A stretch of 64,000 nucleotides of DNA from Tolypothrix sp. FACHB-123 (lineage in GTDB: Bacteria > Cyanobacteriota > Cyanobacteriia > Cyanobacteriales > Nostocaceae): the NCBI RefSeq assembly GCF_014697075.1, contig NZ_JACJRE010000001.1:124001-188000 (forward strand). The letters are read 5' to 3'. The notes below the pieces were generated by a model. The model was not told the DNA's origin. It saw only the letters and a program-made list of their open reading frames with translations, and searched no databases. Made by a program: the position numbers and the translations under genes. This document shows, piece by piece, positions 51,987-59,240 of this stretch (its first letter is position 1; every line of letters begins with the position of its first letter).

Positions 51987-52868
51987 TTATTGAGATATTG
52001 CTTGTGTATCTCGTAGGTGATTGAGCATGGCTTTGGCATGTTCGCTCCAGTTAGGAAACTCTGGTAGTAACGCATAAACCCAAACAATGGCGTGGAGTTG
52101 TCGCATCTTGGTATATGGCTCTAGTACGGTAGAGTCAGGCGCGTGGGGATAAGCCGCTCTTCCTTCTTCATCCAGATTGATTAAGTCCCAAGCAATATGC
52201 CCTCTGCAAGTATCTTCAAAGTCGTTCCACAGCCATCCTTGTGCAGTAGGGACTAAATTTAAAGCATTGGCATCTCCATGCAATGGTTGTGTGTGATCGC
52301 TAGTTAACTGAGGCAATAAGCGCTCGTAAGTCTCTTGCAGCAATGTTAAATCGCTGGTAGTGAGAATATCGCCTGCCTGTTTCAACCGCTCCAATCCGCG
52401 GGGAATATCGTTGAGGGGCGGTACTAATAGAGGTAGATCGCCAGGATAATCTTGCAACAGGGCGTGTAATTCCGCCAGCATTCGCCCAATGATTTGCGGT
52501 TCTGGCAGGCTATCAGATACTGGTGGGATATATTGCCAAAAGCTCATCAACAACCCGTCATGCTGGTGGGGGATTGCTCTTAAGCGATCGCTTGGCGCAA
52601 TTACAGGCGCACCCCTTGCAGCCAGAAACTCTGCCACAGAGATTTCCCGCTCCAGCCAAGACTCGATAGGAGAACGAAGTACAGGCGTTAGGGTACTGAC
52701 ACGGGCGACAATTGGTGCTGGGTGTAAATAAACCCGCAACGAATAAGCATTATTTAGCACATAAGGAGATTCAACCTTGATACCATAGGCAGAAGCAACC
52801 GATACAGCTGCGGCGACTGCTCTTGCTCTGGCAGTGATTGTGGTACAGTTTGCATTCTGAGATGACAT
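51987..52868 (-). CDS. Aminoglycoside phosphotransferase-family kinase-like protein
   Basis: 293 residues with the APH/choline-kinase fold. Catalytic loop HGDANALN (His197, Asp199, Asn204) and metal-binding Asp216 in WNDFEDT are present, as is the Brenner-type order of motifs. N-lobe strand VYLHPAPIVARVST replaces the usual Lys region. APH-family proteins phosphorylate small molecules (antibiotics, sugars, choline, homoserine); most chromosomal ones are not resistance genes. It lies inside a segment bounded by inverted family C repeats. Substrate unknown. Confidence 0.85.
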   Translation of the reverse strand: MSSQNANCTTITARARAVAAAVSVASAYGIKVESPYVLNNAYSLRVYLHPAPIVARVSTLTPVLRSPIESWLEREISVAEFLAARGAPVIAPSDRLRAIPHQHDGLLMSFWQYIPPVSDSLPEPQIIGRMLAELHALLQDYPGDLPLLVPPLNDIPRGLERLKQAGDILTTSDLTLLQETYERLLPQLTSDHTQPLHGDANALNLVPTAQGWLWNDFEDTCRGHIAWDLINLDEEGRAAYPHAPDSTVLEPYTKMRQLHAIVWVYALLPEFPNWSEHAKAMLNHLRDTQAISQ

Positions 52869-53318
52869 GATGAAGAATTTTTGGTTTGTAGCGTGTAATT
52901 CATAAATAGTTGAACAAAATTAAAATCATTCGTGAAGAAAGGGAACATGTTACACAACCTGGTAATCAATTATGTATAAATACTGGAAAAACAAGTATGT
53001 TGGTTTATTATATAGCCTGTAGCATGAATGTAGTATATTCTCTAGCCGCCAATTGAGTCGCTCTCAAGAATAGTTTTCTCTAGCATGAGTTAAGCTAATT
53101 CCATCTCTGCAAAGGGCGAGATTGGGAACATTGTATTTCCTCTATTTAATAAAGTGTTGCAATAATCTTCTTAGAGTAGCAATTGTCTCCTCCATCTGCT
53201 TCACCTGATTGGGTGAAGCAGAAAAATATTTATTAACAGCAACAGAAAACTTCAATCCATAGAGAGATACTGTAAATTCTTCCCCATACCCCCTTGCATA
53301 GCGATTGGTTATTTTTTA
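52869..53318. other. 450-bp intergenic region with an 11-bp hairpin
   Basis: Between the APH-like gene and the DUF1772 gene, both on the minus strand. TCTGCTTCACC (53195-53205) and GGTGAAGCAGA (53212-53222) make a perfect 11-bp stem with a 6-nt loop. No T-run follows on the minus strand. It could end the DUF1772 transcript or be an interspersed palindrome. No gene or tRNA was seen in the rest. Confidence 0.5.
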
Positions 53319-53813
53319 TTAATTGGAAGTCCCTAGGGCAATCGTCAGCAATGTAGCTGCACTCAACGCGGCTATTGTGCGAACATGGTTCCACAGCGTC
53401 CAGTTGGTTAGATATCTAGCCCAGAGATTTGCAGCTTCAGTACTATCTGGGTTAGCGATCGCGAGGGCATCATTTAGCGGTACATTAAAGGCAATTGTTA
53501 CTAGAACTGTACCCACCAGATAGAGCGAGCTACCAACAAGCAAGTAAACTGCACCAGGTTGATGCAACTGTAACAGCGAAGCGATCGCCAAAAACAAACA
53601 AGCCAAAGCCGTACCAAACAGCGCTATCATGAACCAGGGATTGATCGCTGTGATATTTATCGATTGCATAGCGATAATGCCTTCTTTTGGCTGAAGTCGA
53701 GCCAGTGCACTCATCACAAAAGTCGAGAAGGCAAAGAAGACTCCAGCCACCAATCCGCAACCCAAGATAGCGAACAGTTTTAATGCCAAAGGCAATTGAT
53801 CGACATTTGTCAT
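53319..53813 (-). CDS. DUF1772 (anthrone oxygenase-like) membrane protein
   Basis: 164 residues with four hydrophobic helices. The N-terminal part VAGVFFAFSTFVMSALARL and the C-terminal block FNVPLNDALA, then WARYLTNWTLWNHVRTIAALSAA are the DUF1772 signature (N-W-x-x-x-N-H-x-R). The family is related to fungal anthrone oxygenases, and many bacterial members have unknown roles. It lies inside the inverted-repeat-bounded segment, transcribed in the same direction as the APH-like gene 450 bp downstream. Confidence 0.88.
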   Translation of the reverse strand: MTNVDQLPLALKLFAILGCGLVAGVFFAFSTFVMSALARLQPKEGIIAMQSINITAINPWFMIALFGTALACLFLAIASLLQLHQPGAVYLLVGSSLYLVGTVLVTIAFNVPLNDALAIANPDSTEAANLWARYLTNWTLWNHVRTIAALSAATLLTIALGTSN

Positions 53814-53918
53814 AAAACCTTCTATAAATCAGTTTCCTTTAGTTTAGGAAAACAATAGATTTCTTACTATCTGATTTTTGTGCCTGCAATTGTACTGCGA
53901 TCTACTTACTTTGAACGC

Positions 53919-54014
53919 TAAGCTAGTGCGCGTCTAAATTGCATAACTACTAATAAGATCAGTCAACAGTCAACAGTCAACAGCCCTCACGATGGATTGA
54001 TGTAACTTAAAAGA
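53919..54014 (-). repeat. Family C repeat, right copy (inverted)
   Basis: The reverse complement of 53919-54014 matches 51894-51985 along nearly its whole length ('ttttaagtta', 'aatccatcgtgagggctgtt', heptamers, 'agtagttatgcaatttagac', 'gcactagctta'). The right copy has extra TTGACTG units. Together the copies bracket the APH-like and DUF1772 genes. Confidence 0.8.
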
Positions 54015-54073
54015 ATGGTAGTTTATCTTAAATTATGTAGCCGCACCTGTTAATTTTTGTAAATAGGTAACTT

Positions 54074-54910
54074 ATGCAGCGCGAATTTGCCAGTCGAGAT
54101 GAATTAATAGCTTATCTCAAGGAACAATTCCCCCAAGCCACAGAACGTGACGATTGTATCAGCAATACAGTCGGAGGAAGAAAAGCCGCGAAAAAAGCCT
54201 TACAAAAGGTTGAACCTGGTTTATATGCAAAAACACGCAATTTTTTAACAGGTAATGTCACTCAGCTTTCACCATATATCCGTTATGGAGTTTTGAGTTT
54301 GCGAGAAATTCGTGATTATGTACTGGATAAAGTCCAAAACCGTGATGACGCAACAAAACTAATTAACGAATTAGGTTGGCGAGATTACTGGCAAAGACTA
54401 TATGCCAAACTAGGAAATAATATTTGGCAAGACCAAGAAGAATACAAAACAGGCTACACCATAGCAGAATACTCGCTCCTGTTACCCCAAGATATTAAAG
54501 ATGGTAATACAGGCTTAGTTTGCATCGATAACTTTAGTCGAGAACTGCGAGAAACTGGCTATTTACATAACCATATGCGAATGTGGTTAGCCGCTTATAT
54601 TGTTCATTGGCGACGTATTTGCTGGCAAGCCGGTGCGAAATGGTTTTTAGAACATTTATTAGATGGCGATCCTGCCAGTAATAATATGTCATGGCAATGG
54701 GTAGCCAGCACCTTTAGTCATAAACCTTATTTTTTCAACCGCGAGAATTTAGAACGCTACACCAAAGGATTGTATTGTCAAAAATGTCCTCTTTACGGTC
54801 ATTGTGACTTTGAAGGTAGCTATGAAGAATTAGAACAACGCTTATTTCCTAAAGGAGAATTTACTAAAAAACCTAACAGTCAAAGTTGGCAAAAAGGGAA
54901 GAAGAAATAG
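54074..54910 (+). CDS. Photolyase/cryptochrome FAD-binding domain protein (stand-alone)
   Basis: 278 residues matching only the C-terminal FAD domain of photolyases: TQLSPYIRYGVLSLREI, INELGWRDYWQRLY, GYLHNHMRMWLAAYIVHW, EHLLDGDPASNNMSWQWVAST and FNRENLERYT. The N-terminal alpha/beta antenna domain is missing; a separate gene for a photolyase-like alpha/beta domain lies 165 bp downstream. The tail has a Cys cluster C-x2-C-x5-C (LYCQKCPLYGHCDFEG), which may bind a metal or iron-sulfur cluster. Predicted role: flavin-dependent DNA repair or light sensing in the cytoplasm. Activity on DNA is unproven. Confidence 0.88.
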   Translation: MQREFASRDELIAYLKEQFPQATERDDCISNTVGGRKAAKKALQKVEPGLYAKTRNFLTGNVTQLSPYIRYGVLSLREIRDYVLDKVQNRDDATKLINELGWRDYWQRLYAKLGNNIWQDQEEYKTGYTIAEYSLLLPQDIKDGNTGLVCIDNFSRELRETGYLHNHMRMWLAAYIVHWRRICWQAGAKWFLEHLLDGDPASNNMSWQWVASTFSHKPYFFNRENLERYTKGLYCQKCPLYGHCDFEGSYEELEQRLFPKGEFTKKPNSQSWQKGKKK

Positions 54911-55075
54911 GAATTTGGCATGGGGCATGGGGCATTGGGCATTGTGATAATAACTAATGACAACTGACAACTGACAAGTGTACGGGCGGGTTCACGGATA
55001 TCTTCGCCGATCAACGATGATCTAAATAAACCCGCCCCTACTGACAACTGACAACTGACAACTAACAATTGACAA
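54911..55075. repeat. Heptamer tracts around a GGGCGGGTT palindrome
   Basis: GGGGCAT/GGGCATT units (~54919-54942), ACAACTG units (~54960-54976 and ~55041-55062) and an inverted repeat GGGCGGGTT (54984-54992) / AACCCGCCC (55029-55037) lie between the two photolyase-like genes. If the genes are co-transcribed, this is the intercistronic RNA. Confidence 0.75.
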
Positions 55076-55492
55076 ATGACTAACCAAATAATTTGGATAC
55101 ATGGCGACTGTTTGAGTCCTCATAACCCGGCTTTACAAGCATACCCAGATGCGCCTGCAATTTGGGTTTGGGATGATGCTTTGATAGAAGAATGGCAACT
55201 TAGTCTCAAGCGACTGACTTTTATTTATGAATGCTTGCTAGAGTTACCTGTAGAAATTCGTCGCGGTAAGGTAGCGCAAGAAATTTTAACTTTTGCCCAA
55301 GAAAATAACGCTGATTTAGTAGTAACAGCCGATAGTCCTAGTCCTCGCTTTCATCATATCTGTGATGAACTTGAGCGTTCTTTAAATTTAGAAGTGTTTG
55401 AGGTAGAACCGTTTTTTGATTACGACGGATATATTGACCTCAAACGTTTCTCTCGCTATTGGAAGGTAGCAGAAAAGTATGTTTTTGAATAA
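55076..55492 (+). CDS. Photolyase-like alpha/beta (antenna-type) domain protein
   Basis: 138 residues resembling the N-terminal Rossmann-like domain of photolyases: IIWIHGDCLSPHNPAL, PAIWVWDDALI, LSLKRLTFIYECLLEL, then ADLVVTADSPSPRFHHICDELE. The usual 'WFR.DLR..DNPAL' is replaced by 'WIHGDCLSPHNPAL'. It lies just downstream of the stand-alone FAD domain gene, in the opposite order to a fused photolyase. The two products may form a split enzyme. The short C-terminus (FDYDGYIDLKRFSRYWKVAEKYVFE in outline) would be the linker equivalent. Family moderately sure; complex formation is inference. Confidence 0.78.
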   Translation: MTNQIIWIHGDCLSPHNPALQAYPDAPAIWVWDDALIEEWQLSLKRLTFIYECLLELPVEIRRGKVAQEILTFAQENNADLVVTADSPSPRFHHICDELERSLNLEVFEVEPFFDYDGYIDLKRFSRYWKVAEKYVFE

Positions 55493-55499
55493 TCCGTTG

Positions 55500-55605
55500 A
55501 GGATTTGTGAAATATTAGATTTATGGTTGTTGACTGTTAACAGTCAACTGTCAACAGTTAACAGCCCTGATTAGTAGTTATGCAATCTAGACGCCCATTA
55601 GCTTA
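55500..55605 (+). repeat. Mosaic of family B and family C repeat sequence
   Basis: 'aggatttgtgaaatattaga' (55500 on) matches the left part of the family B elements. TTGACTG/TCAACAG heptamers follow. Then 'agtagttatgcaatctagac' and 'gcccattagctta' (55573-55604) match the right part of family C. It ends six bases before the TspO gene's stop codon. Confidence 0.7.
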
Positions 55606-55610
55606 TATAT

Positions 55611-56366
55611 TTATTTCTCCACAGATGTGAGTTTTAAAGGATACAATGGTTCAGATCCATTTAATTGCCAAATTCTCAATACTAATACAGCAGCTACAGT
55701 GAGCCAGACACAAGAAAATGATAAAATCATGCCCGCTACTGGGTTAGTTTGCCAATAAACTGCCGTCACTACCACAGCAGATAACCAAGGCCCTAAAATA
55801 ACTACAGGAACAGCAGCACCTAATCTCCGTTCTACAGTAAAAATCGTATTCCAAGTATCGCCTAAAGCCAGATGTACTACAAACAAAATTAAAGGTAGTA
55901 CTAAAAATTGGTGATTCATTTGTTGCCAAACCAATACAGAAGAAATTACCCGCAAAACAGCAATTACCATCCAAACTATGGGAAATACTAAAGGTGGTGG
56001 CGACCATCTTGGTCGAATTACTTGGTCATAGGTCTGACGAGAACGGGTATTATCTAAAAGAGAAAAAATTCGCGAACGTATGCTTAATAAAGCAAAAAAT
56101 AATCCAGCCAATACAGTGCTAACCCAACTGGGGAAGTCAAAATTATTATCAATTAATTTTACTAATTTTTCCATTCCCAGTAACGCAAGAATCATTGCTC
56201 CTATTTGGAGGATAGTTCCAATTTTATAAACTACAACTGCTCTCATATCTAGTGCTTTTGTGGTAGCTATTGATGTATTGGGATACTGTTGTTGATTTCC
56301 CGTTTTTACACCCATAACTGTATTGACAAACTTTTCTAGTATGCTACTACTATTTGATTGATTCAT
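55611..56366 (-). CDS. TspO/MBR-family membrane protein
   Basis: 251 residues. The C-terminal TspO domain has about five helices with the signature PRWSPPPLVFPIVWMVIA, then WQQMNH, HLALGDTWNTIF and LGAAVPVVILGPW. Two or more extra hydrophobic segments and ~80 residues precede it, longer than typical TspO (about 160). TspO proteins bind porphyrins and may scavenge or sense tetrapyrroles and oxidative stress in photosynthetic bacteria. A fused or lineage-specific N-terminus is likely. Convergent with the photolyase-like pair. Confidence 0.85.
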   Translation of the reverse strand: MNQSNSSSILEKFVNTVMGVKTGNQQQYPNTSIATTKALDMRAVVVYKIGTILQIGAMILALLGMEKLVKLIDNNFDFPSWVSTVLAGLFFALLSIRSRIFSLLDNTRSRQTYDQVIRPRWSPPPLVFPIVWMVIAVLRVISSVLVWQQMNHQFLVLPLILFVVHLALGDTWNTIFTVERRLGAAVPVVILGPWLSAVVVTAVYWQTNPVAGMILSFSCVWLTVAAVLVLRIWQLNGSEPLYPLKLTSVEK

Positions 56367-56547
56367 AACTAAGAGATTAGCCGTAGTTCGTAATTAACAA
56401 CAATCAATCATTATACGCTTGTCTCATGCCCAAAAAATAATTGCTTTCACAAAATATTGCTATCATCAGAAGTTCAGTTCTAATTTTGAGGACTAAAGTT
56501 CTGACTATAAATTCAATATTAATATGCCAGGTGCGTAAGTTCTAACT

Positions 56548-57372
56548 ATGAATAGCTTCAAAAACAACCACAATCACAGCAATAATATTACCCAAAGTCC
56601 CAGTTTACAAGAAAGGCTGGGTTATGTATCGGGATTAATTTTCCTGTTAGTATTAGCTTTGTTAGTTAGAGAAGGAAAGCTGTTTAATTCAGCAGAAAAT
56701 TTGCCGAATAAATCTGAAATTGCTCACAATACAGCAGAATTTATTGGTAAATCGGTGAGTATTAGAAGCAGAGTAATGGAAAAAATTGGTCTGAGTTCTT
56801 TTACTGTCAGCGATCAACGATTGTTTGGCGGCGAACCTCTTGTAGTTGTGAATGCTTCAAGTATACCTTTCGATCTACCAGTTAAAAAAAATATAGAAAT
56901 TTACGTTACAGGTCAAGTTCGTAATTTAGCGATCGCCAAAATTGAGCAAGAATTTAATCTCAAACTAGAGGATAAATATTATAAAGATTACATTAACAAA
57001 CCTGCAATTATTGCTCAATATATTGCCCTATCACCCCCACCTGGACGAATCACCCAGAATCCTGAAGAATATTCTGGTCGTCAAGTTACAGTCACAGGGA
57101 AAGTAGCAAATATCCGCAGTTCAATTTTATTAACACTAGATGATAATCAATTATTTGGTGGTCAAGATTTACTAGTGTTATTAACCGCACCACCCAAAGA
57201 CTCAATTAACCAAGGTCAGACAGTATCAGTGATGGGTGAAGTACGTCTGTTTGTTGCAGCTGAAATTGAGCGAGAGTACAACTTTACTTGGAGTATGGAT
57301 GCGAAAAAACAGTTAGATTCTGAGTACGCGAATAGACCTGTTGTAGTGGCGGAAAATGTCTACCCTTCTTAA
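56548..57372 (+). CDS. Membrane-anchored protein with two duplicated OB-like domains
   Basis: 274 residues. N-terminal hydrophilic stretch rich in Asn/His, one transmembrane helix (~31-48, YVSGLIFLLVLALLV), then two copies of a ~100-residue domain. Copy 1 (~65-165) has FIGKSVSIRSRV, FTVSDQRLFGGEPLVVV and VTGQVRNLAIAKIEQEF; copy 2 (~170-272) has YSGRQVTVTGKV, LTLDDNQLFGGQDLLVLL and VMGEVRLFVAAEIEREY. The pattern suggests a beta-barrel (OB-like) fold exposed to the periplasm or lumen. The family is known to me only as a cyanobacterial protein of unknown function. Confidence 0.75.
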   Translation: MNSFKNNHNHSNNITQSPSLQERLGYVSGLIFLLVLALLVREGKLFNSAENLPNKSEIAHNTAEFIGKSVSIRSRVMEKIGLSSFTVSDQRLFGGEPLVVVNASSIPFDLPVKKNIEIYVTGQVRNLAIAKIEQEFNLKLEDKYYKDYINKPAIIAQYIALSPPPGRITQNPEEYSGRQVTVTGKVANIRSSILLTLDDNQLFGGQDLLVLLTAPPKDSINQGQTVSVMGEVRLFVAAEIEREYNFTWSMDAKKQLDSEYANRPVVVAENVYPS

Positions 57373-57395
57373 GAATTGTTAGTAAATTAATTTAC

Positions 57396-57971
57396 TCAGT
57401 TTATCCAGGTTACTAAGTTTTGTTCTAAAATTTGTACAAACCCAATGGCAATTTGAATTAAAGGCCAGCCTACTAAACAGATAAAAGCTGCTCGTTGAGT
57501 AGTAATATCTAATCCTTGGCGGACAGCAACAATTACTGCTAATAAACTCCACACTGCCAAGATTAGCTCAATTGGTCGTCCAAGTAAGGGAATCAGGGTT
57601 AAAAAATTCAGGACTTGCGGTGCATAAGCAAAGCCTATGGGTACAAGTAAGTCACCGTAGGTAGGATCGATAGGTTTGAGCCATTGCCCAATTTTCCAAA
57701 TTGTGAATGTCCAAAAATAGTAGCCGACAACAACAGCGATCGCATCAATCGTCAGACCAATTAAAAGTACAAAAATAGTAGCTCTATTAATTAATAAAAT
57801 TACGCCACTACCTATGGCGTGAGAAATAGCAGCCAAAATGACAATGCTTAGGCCTAACCTGCGGTTTCGCTGTGTATTGCGAGCATTTTCATAGAAGTCG
57901 CCATTCAAAGCTAAAGCATACCGCAGCGTACTACATAAACCTGGCTTTGATGTGATTTTATTACTACTCAT
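57396..57971 (-). CDS. Yip1-like multispanning membrane protein
   Basis: 191 residues with about five hydrophobic helices. The N-terminal region FYENARNTQRNRRLGLSIVI precedes the first helix; PTYGDLLVPIGFAYAPQVLNFL is the characteristic Yip1-domain block with its conserved Gly-Phe-Ala-Pro. Bacterial Yip1-domain proteins have no settled function. Convergent with the duplicated-domain protein gene (23 bp between stops). A MITE-like element lies upstream. Confidence 0.78.
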   Translation of the reverse strand: MSSNKITSKPGLCSTLRYALALNGDFYENARNTQRNRRLGLSIVILAAISHAIGSGVILLINRATIFVLLIGLTIDAIAVVVGYYFWTFTIWKIGQWLKPIDPTYGDLLVPIGFAYAPQVLNFLTLIPLLGRPIELILAVWSLLAVIVAVRQGLDITTQRAAFICLVGWPLIQIAIGFVQILEQNLVTWIN

Positions 57972-58070
57972 TTTTTCTAACTTACGAAAGATGACAGATG
58001 ACTAAAAGCATAATTTTATAAAATAAGCTATCAAAAATCAAAGTTTTAAGCTCAATATGATTTTACTAAC

Positions 58071-58193
58071 TATAGCAATCCTAAATGATTTGTGAAATAT
58101 TATATGTAGGGTTGTTGACTGTTGACTGTTAACGGTTAATAGTCAACAGCCAAAACCGATATTTTTCACAACTGAAATAGGAGCGCTATATAT
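58071..58193. mobile_element. MITE-like element, ~123 bp (family B, copy 2)
   Basis: Starts 'tatagcaatcctaaatga' and ends 'aataggagcgctatatata'. Inside are 'tttgtgaaatattatatgta', 'gggttgttgactg' heptamers and 'aaaaccgatatttttcacaa'. It is the inverted near-copy of 16013-16137. It sits 17 bp before the start of the next gene, so it forms part of that gene's leader or promoter. Confidence 0.65.
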
Positions 58194-58210
58194 AAAACAA
58201 TAATCATCAC

Positions 58211-59236
58211 ATGCGTAAGATTGGCGGACAAATATTGGTATGGTTACAAAATGGCACATCAAAGCTGTTGATTTTAGCAGGAATTATACTTCTGGTTTGG
58301 GGAACTGTTGCCCCTGTTGGCACTTTGGTCTGGTGGATAAGTCAAAGTTCTGAAAGCCTAGGTATCAAGAAAAATTCCGCGAAAAAATTACCTGAAAATA
58401 ACCGTTTGCGGAAATTTGATAAGTCAAAAAATATCGATTGCTATATAGTTTTTTTACCAGGAGTAGGGGATTTCTCCGCTAATGAATTAACTCCAGGCGA
58501 AGAATTTTTTCTCGATAAATTAGAGCAAATTCATCGTAATTGTGTAACAGTACGCGATGTTTTTCCTTATTCTGCTGCTAACGAAAGTTTAGGAGGACAA
58601 AGATTATTAGCACCTCTATGGAGCGCAGCCGAAAATGCAGATGGTTGGCTTTCTAATACAGATATTTTCATCAAAATTCGTAATCTCTGGCGGTTTGCAA
58701 TTTCTGCCGATGACCGCTATGGACATATTTATAACTCAGGAATTGCGAATGCGATCGTTAATCGCATGGATGCTGTATATCCTATACCTGAAAACCCTAA
58801 ACAAAACTTGAAACTGATTTTAGTGGGAACCAGCGGCGGAGTACAAGTCGCTCTGGGTGCAGCTTCTCATCTCGACCAATGGCTCAATGCTCAATTAATT
58901 GTTGTCTCCATCGGTGGTGATTTTGATGGTGAAGAAGGCTTTGATGCAGTTGAGCATGTGTACCAACTAGTAGGCGAGAGAGATTGGATTGAAGATATTA
59001 GCAAGATTTTATTTGCTTCACGCTGGCCAATCACCGTAGGTTCGCCATTCAATCAAGCTCGTCTTGCGGGACGTTATACCGTTGTGCAGACAGGCCCTCA
59101 TGCTCATAGCGGTTCTCAAGGCTATTTTGGTACCACAAAAATCAAACAAAGTCAGACAACTTATGTAGAATTAACACTCAAAAAAGTGAATCAACTGCCA
59201 ATTTGGTCTAATGAAAAAATATCAGCACCCAGGTGA
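58211..59236 (+). CDS. Membrane-anchored alpha/beta-hydrolase-like protein, uncharacterised
   Basis: 341 residues. One or two hydrophobic segments near the N-terminus (~15-45, LLILAGIILLVWGTVAPVGTLVWW) are followed by a ~280-residue domain. Strand CYIVFLPGVGDFSANEL, nucleophile-elbow-like LILVGTSGGVQVALGAA and late His-containing GPHAHSGSQGYFG suggest an alpha/beta hydrolase fold with Ser in G-T-S-G-G. The acidic member could be in VSIGGDFDGEEGFD. No close family is recognised. A MITE-like element lies just upstream. The gene is convergent with the porin gene (4-bp gap). Confidence 0.65.
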   Translation: MRKIGGQILVWLQNGTSKLLILAGIILLVWGTVAPVGTLVWWISQSSESLGIKKNSAKKLPENNRLRKFDKSKNIDCYIVFLPGVGDFSANELTPGEEFFLDKLEQIHRNCVTVRDVFPYSAANESLGGQRLLAPLWSAAENADGWLSNTDIFIKIRNLWRFAISADDRYGHIYNSGIANAIVNRMDAVYPIPENPKQNLKLILVGTSGGVQVALGAASHLDQWLNAQLIVVSIGGDFDGEEGFDAVEHVYQLVGERDWIEDISKILFASRWPITVGSPFNQARLAGRYTVVQTGPHAHSGSQGYFGTTKIKQSQTTYVELTLKKVNQLPIWSNEKISAPR

Positions 59237-59240
59237 GAAA

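Noticed and set aside
53195..53222. 11-bp hairpin as an intrinsic terminator
   Set aside because: No T-run follows on the minus strand that carries both neighbours; left as a palindrome of unknown role.
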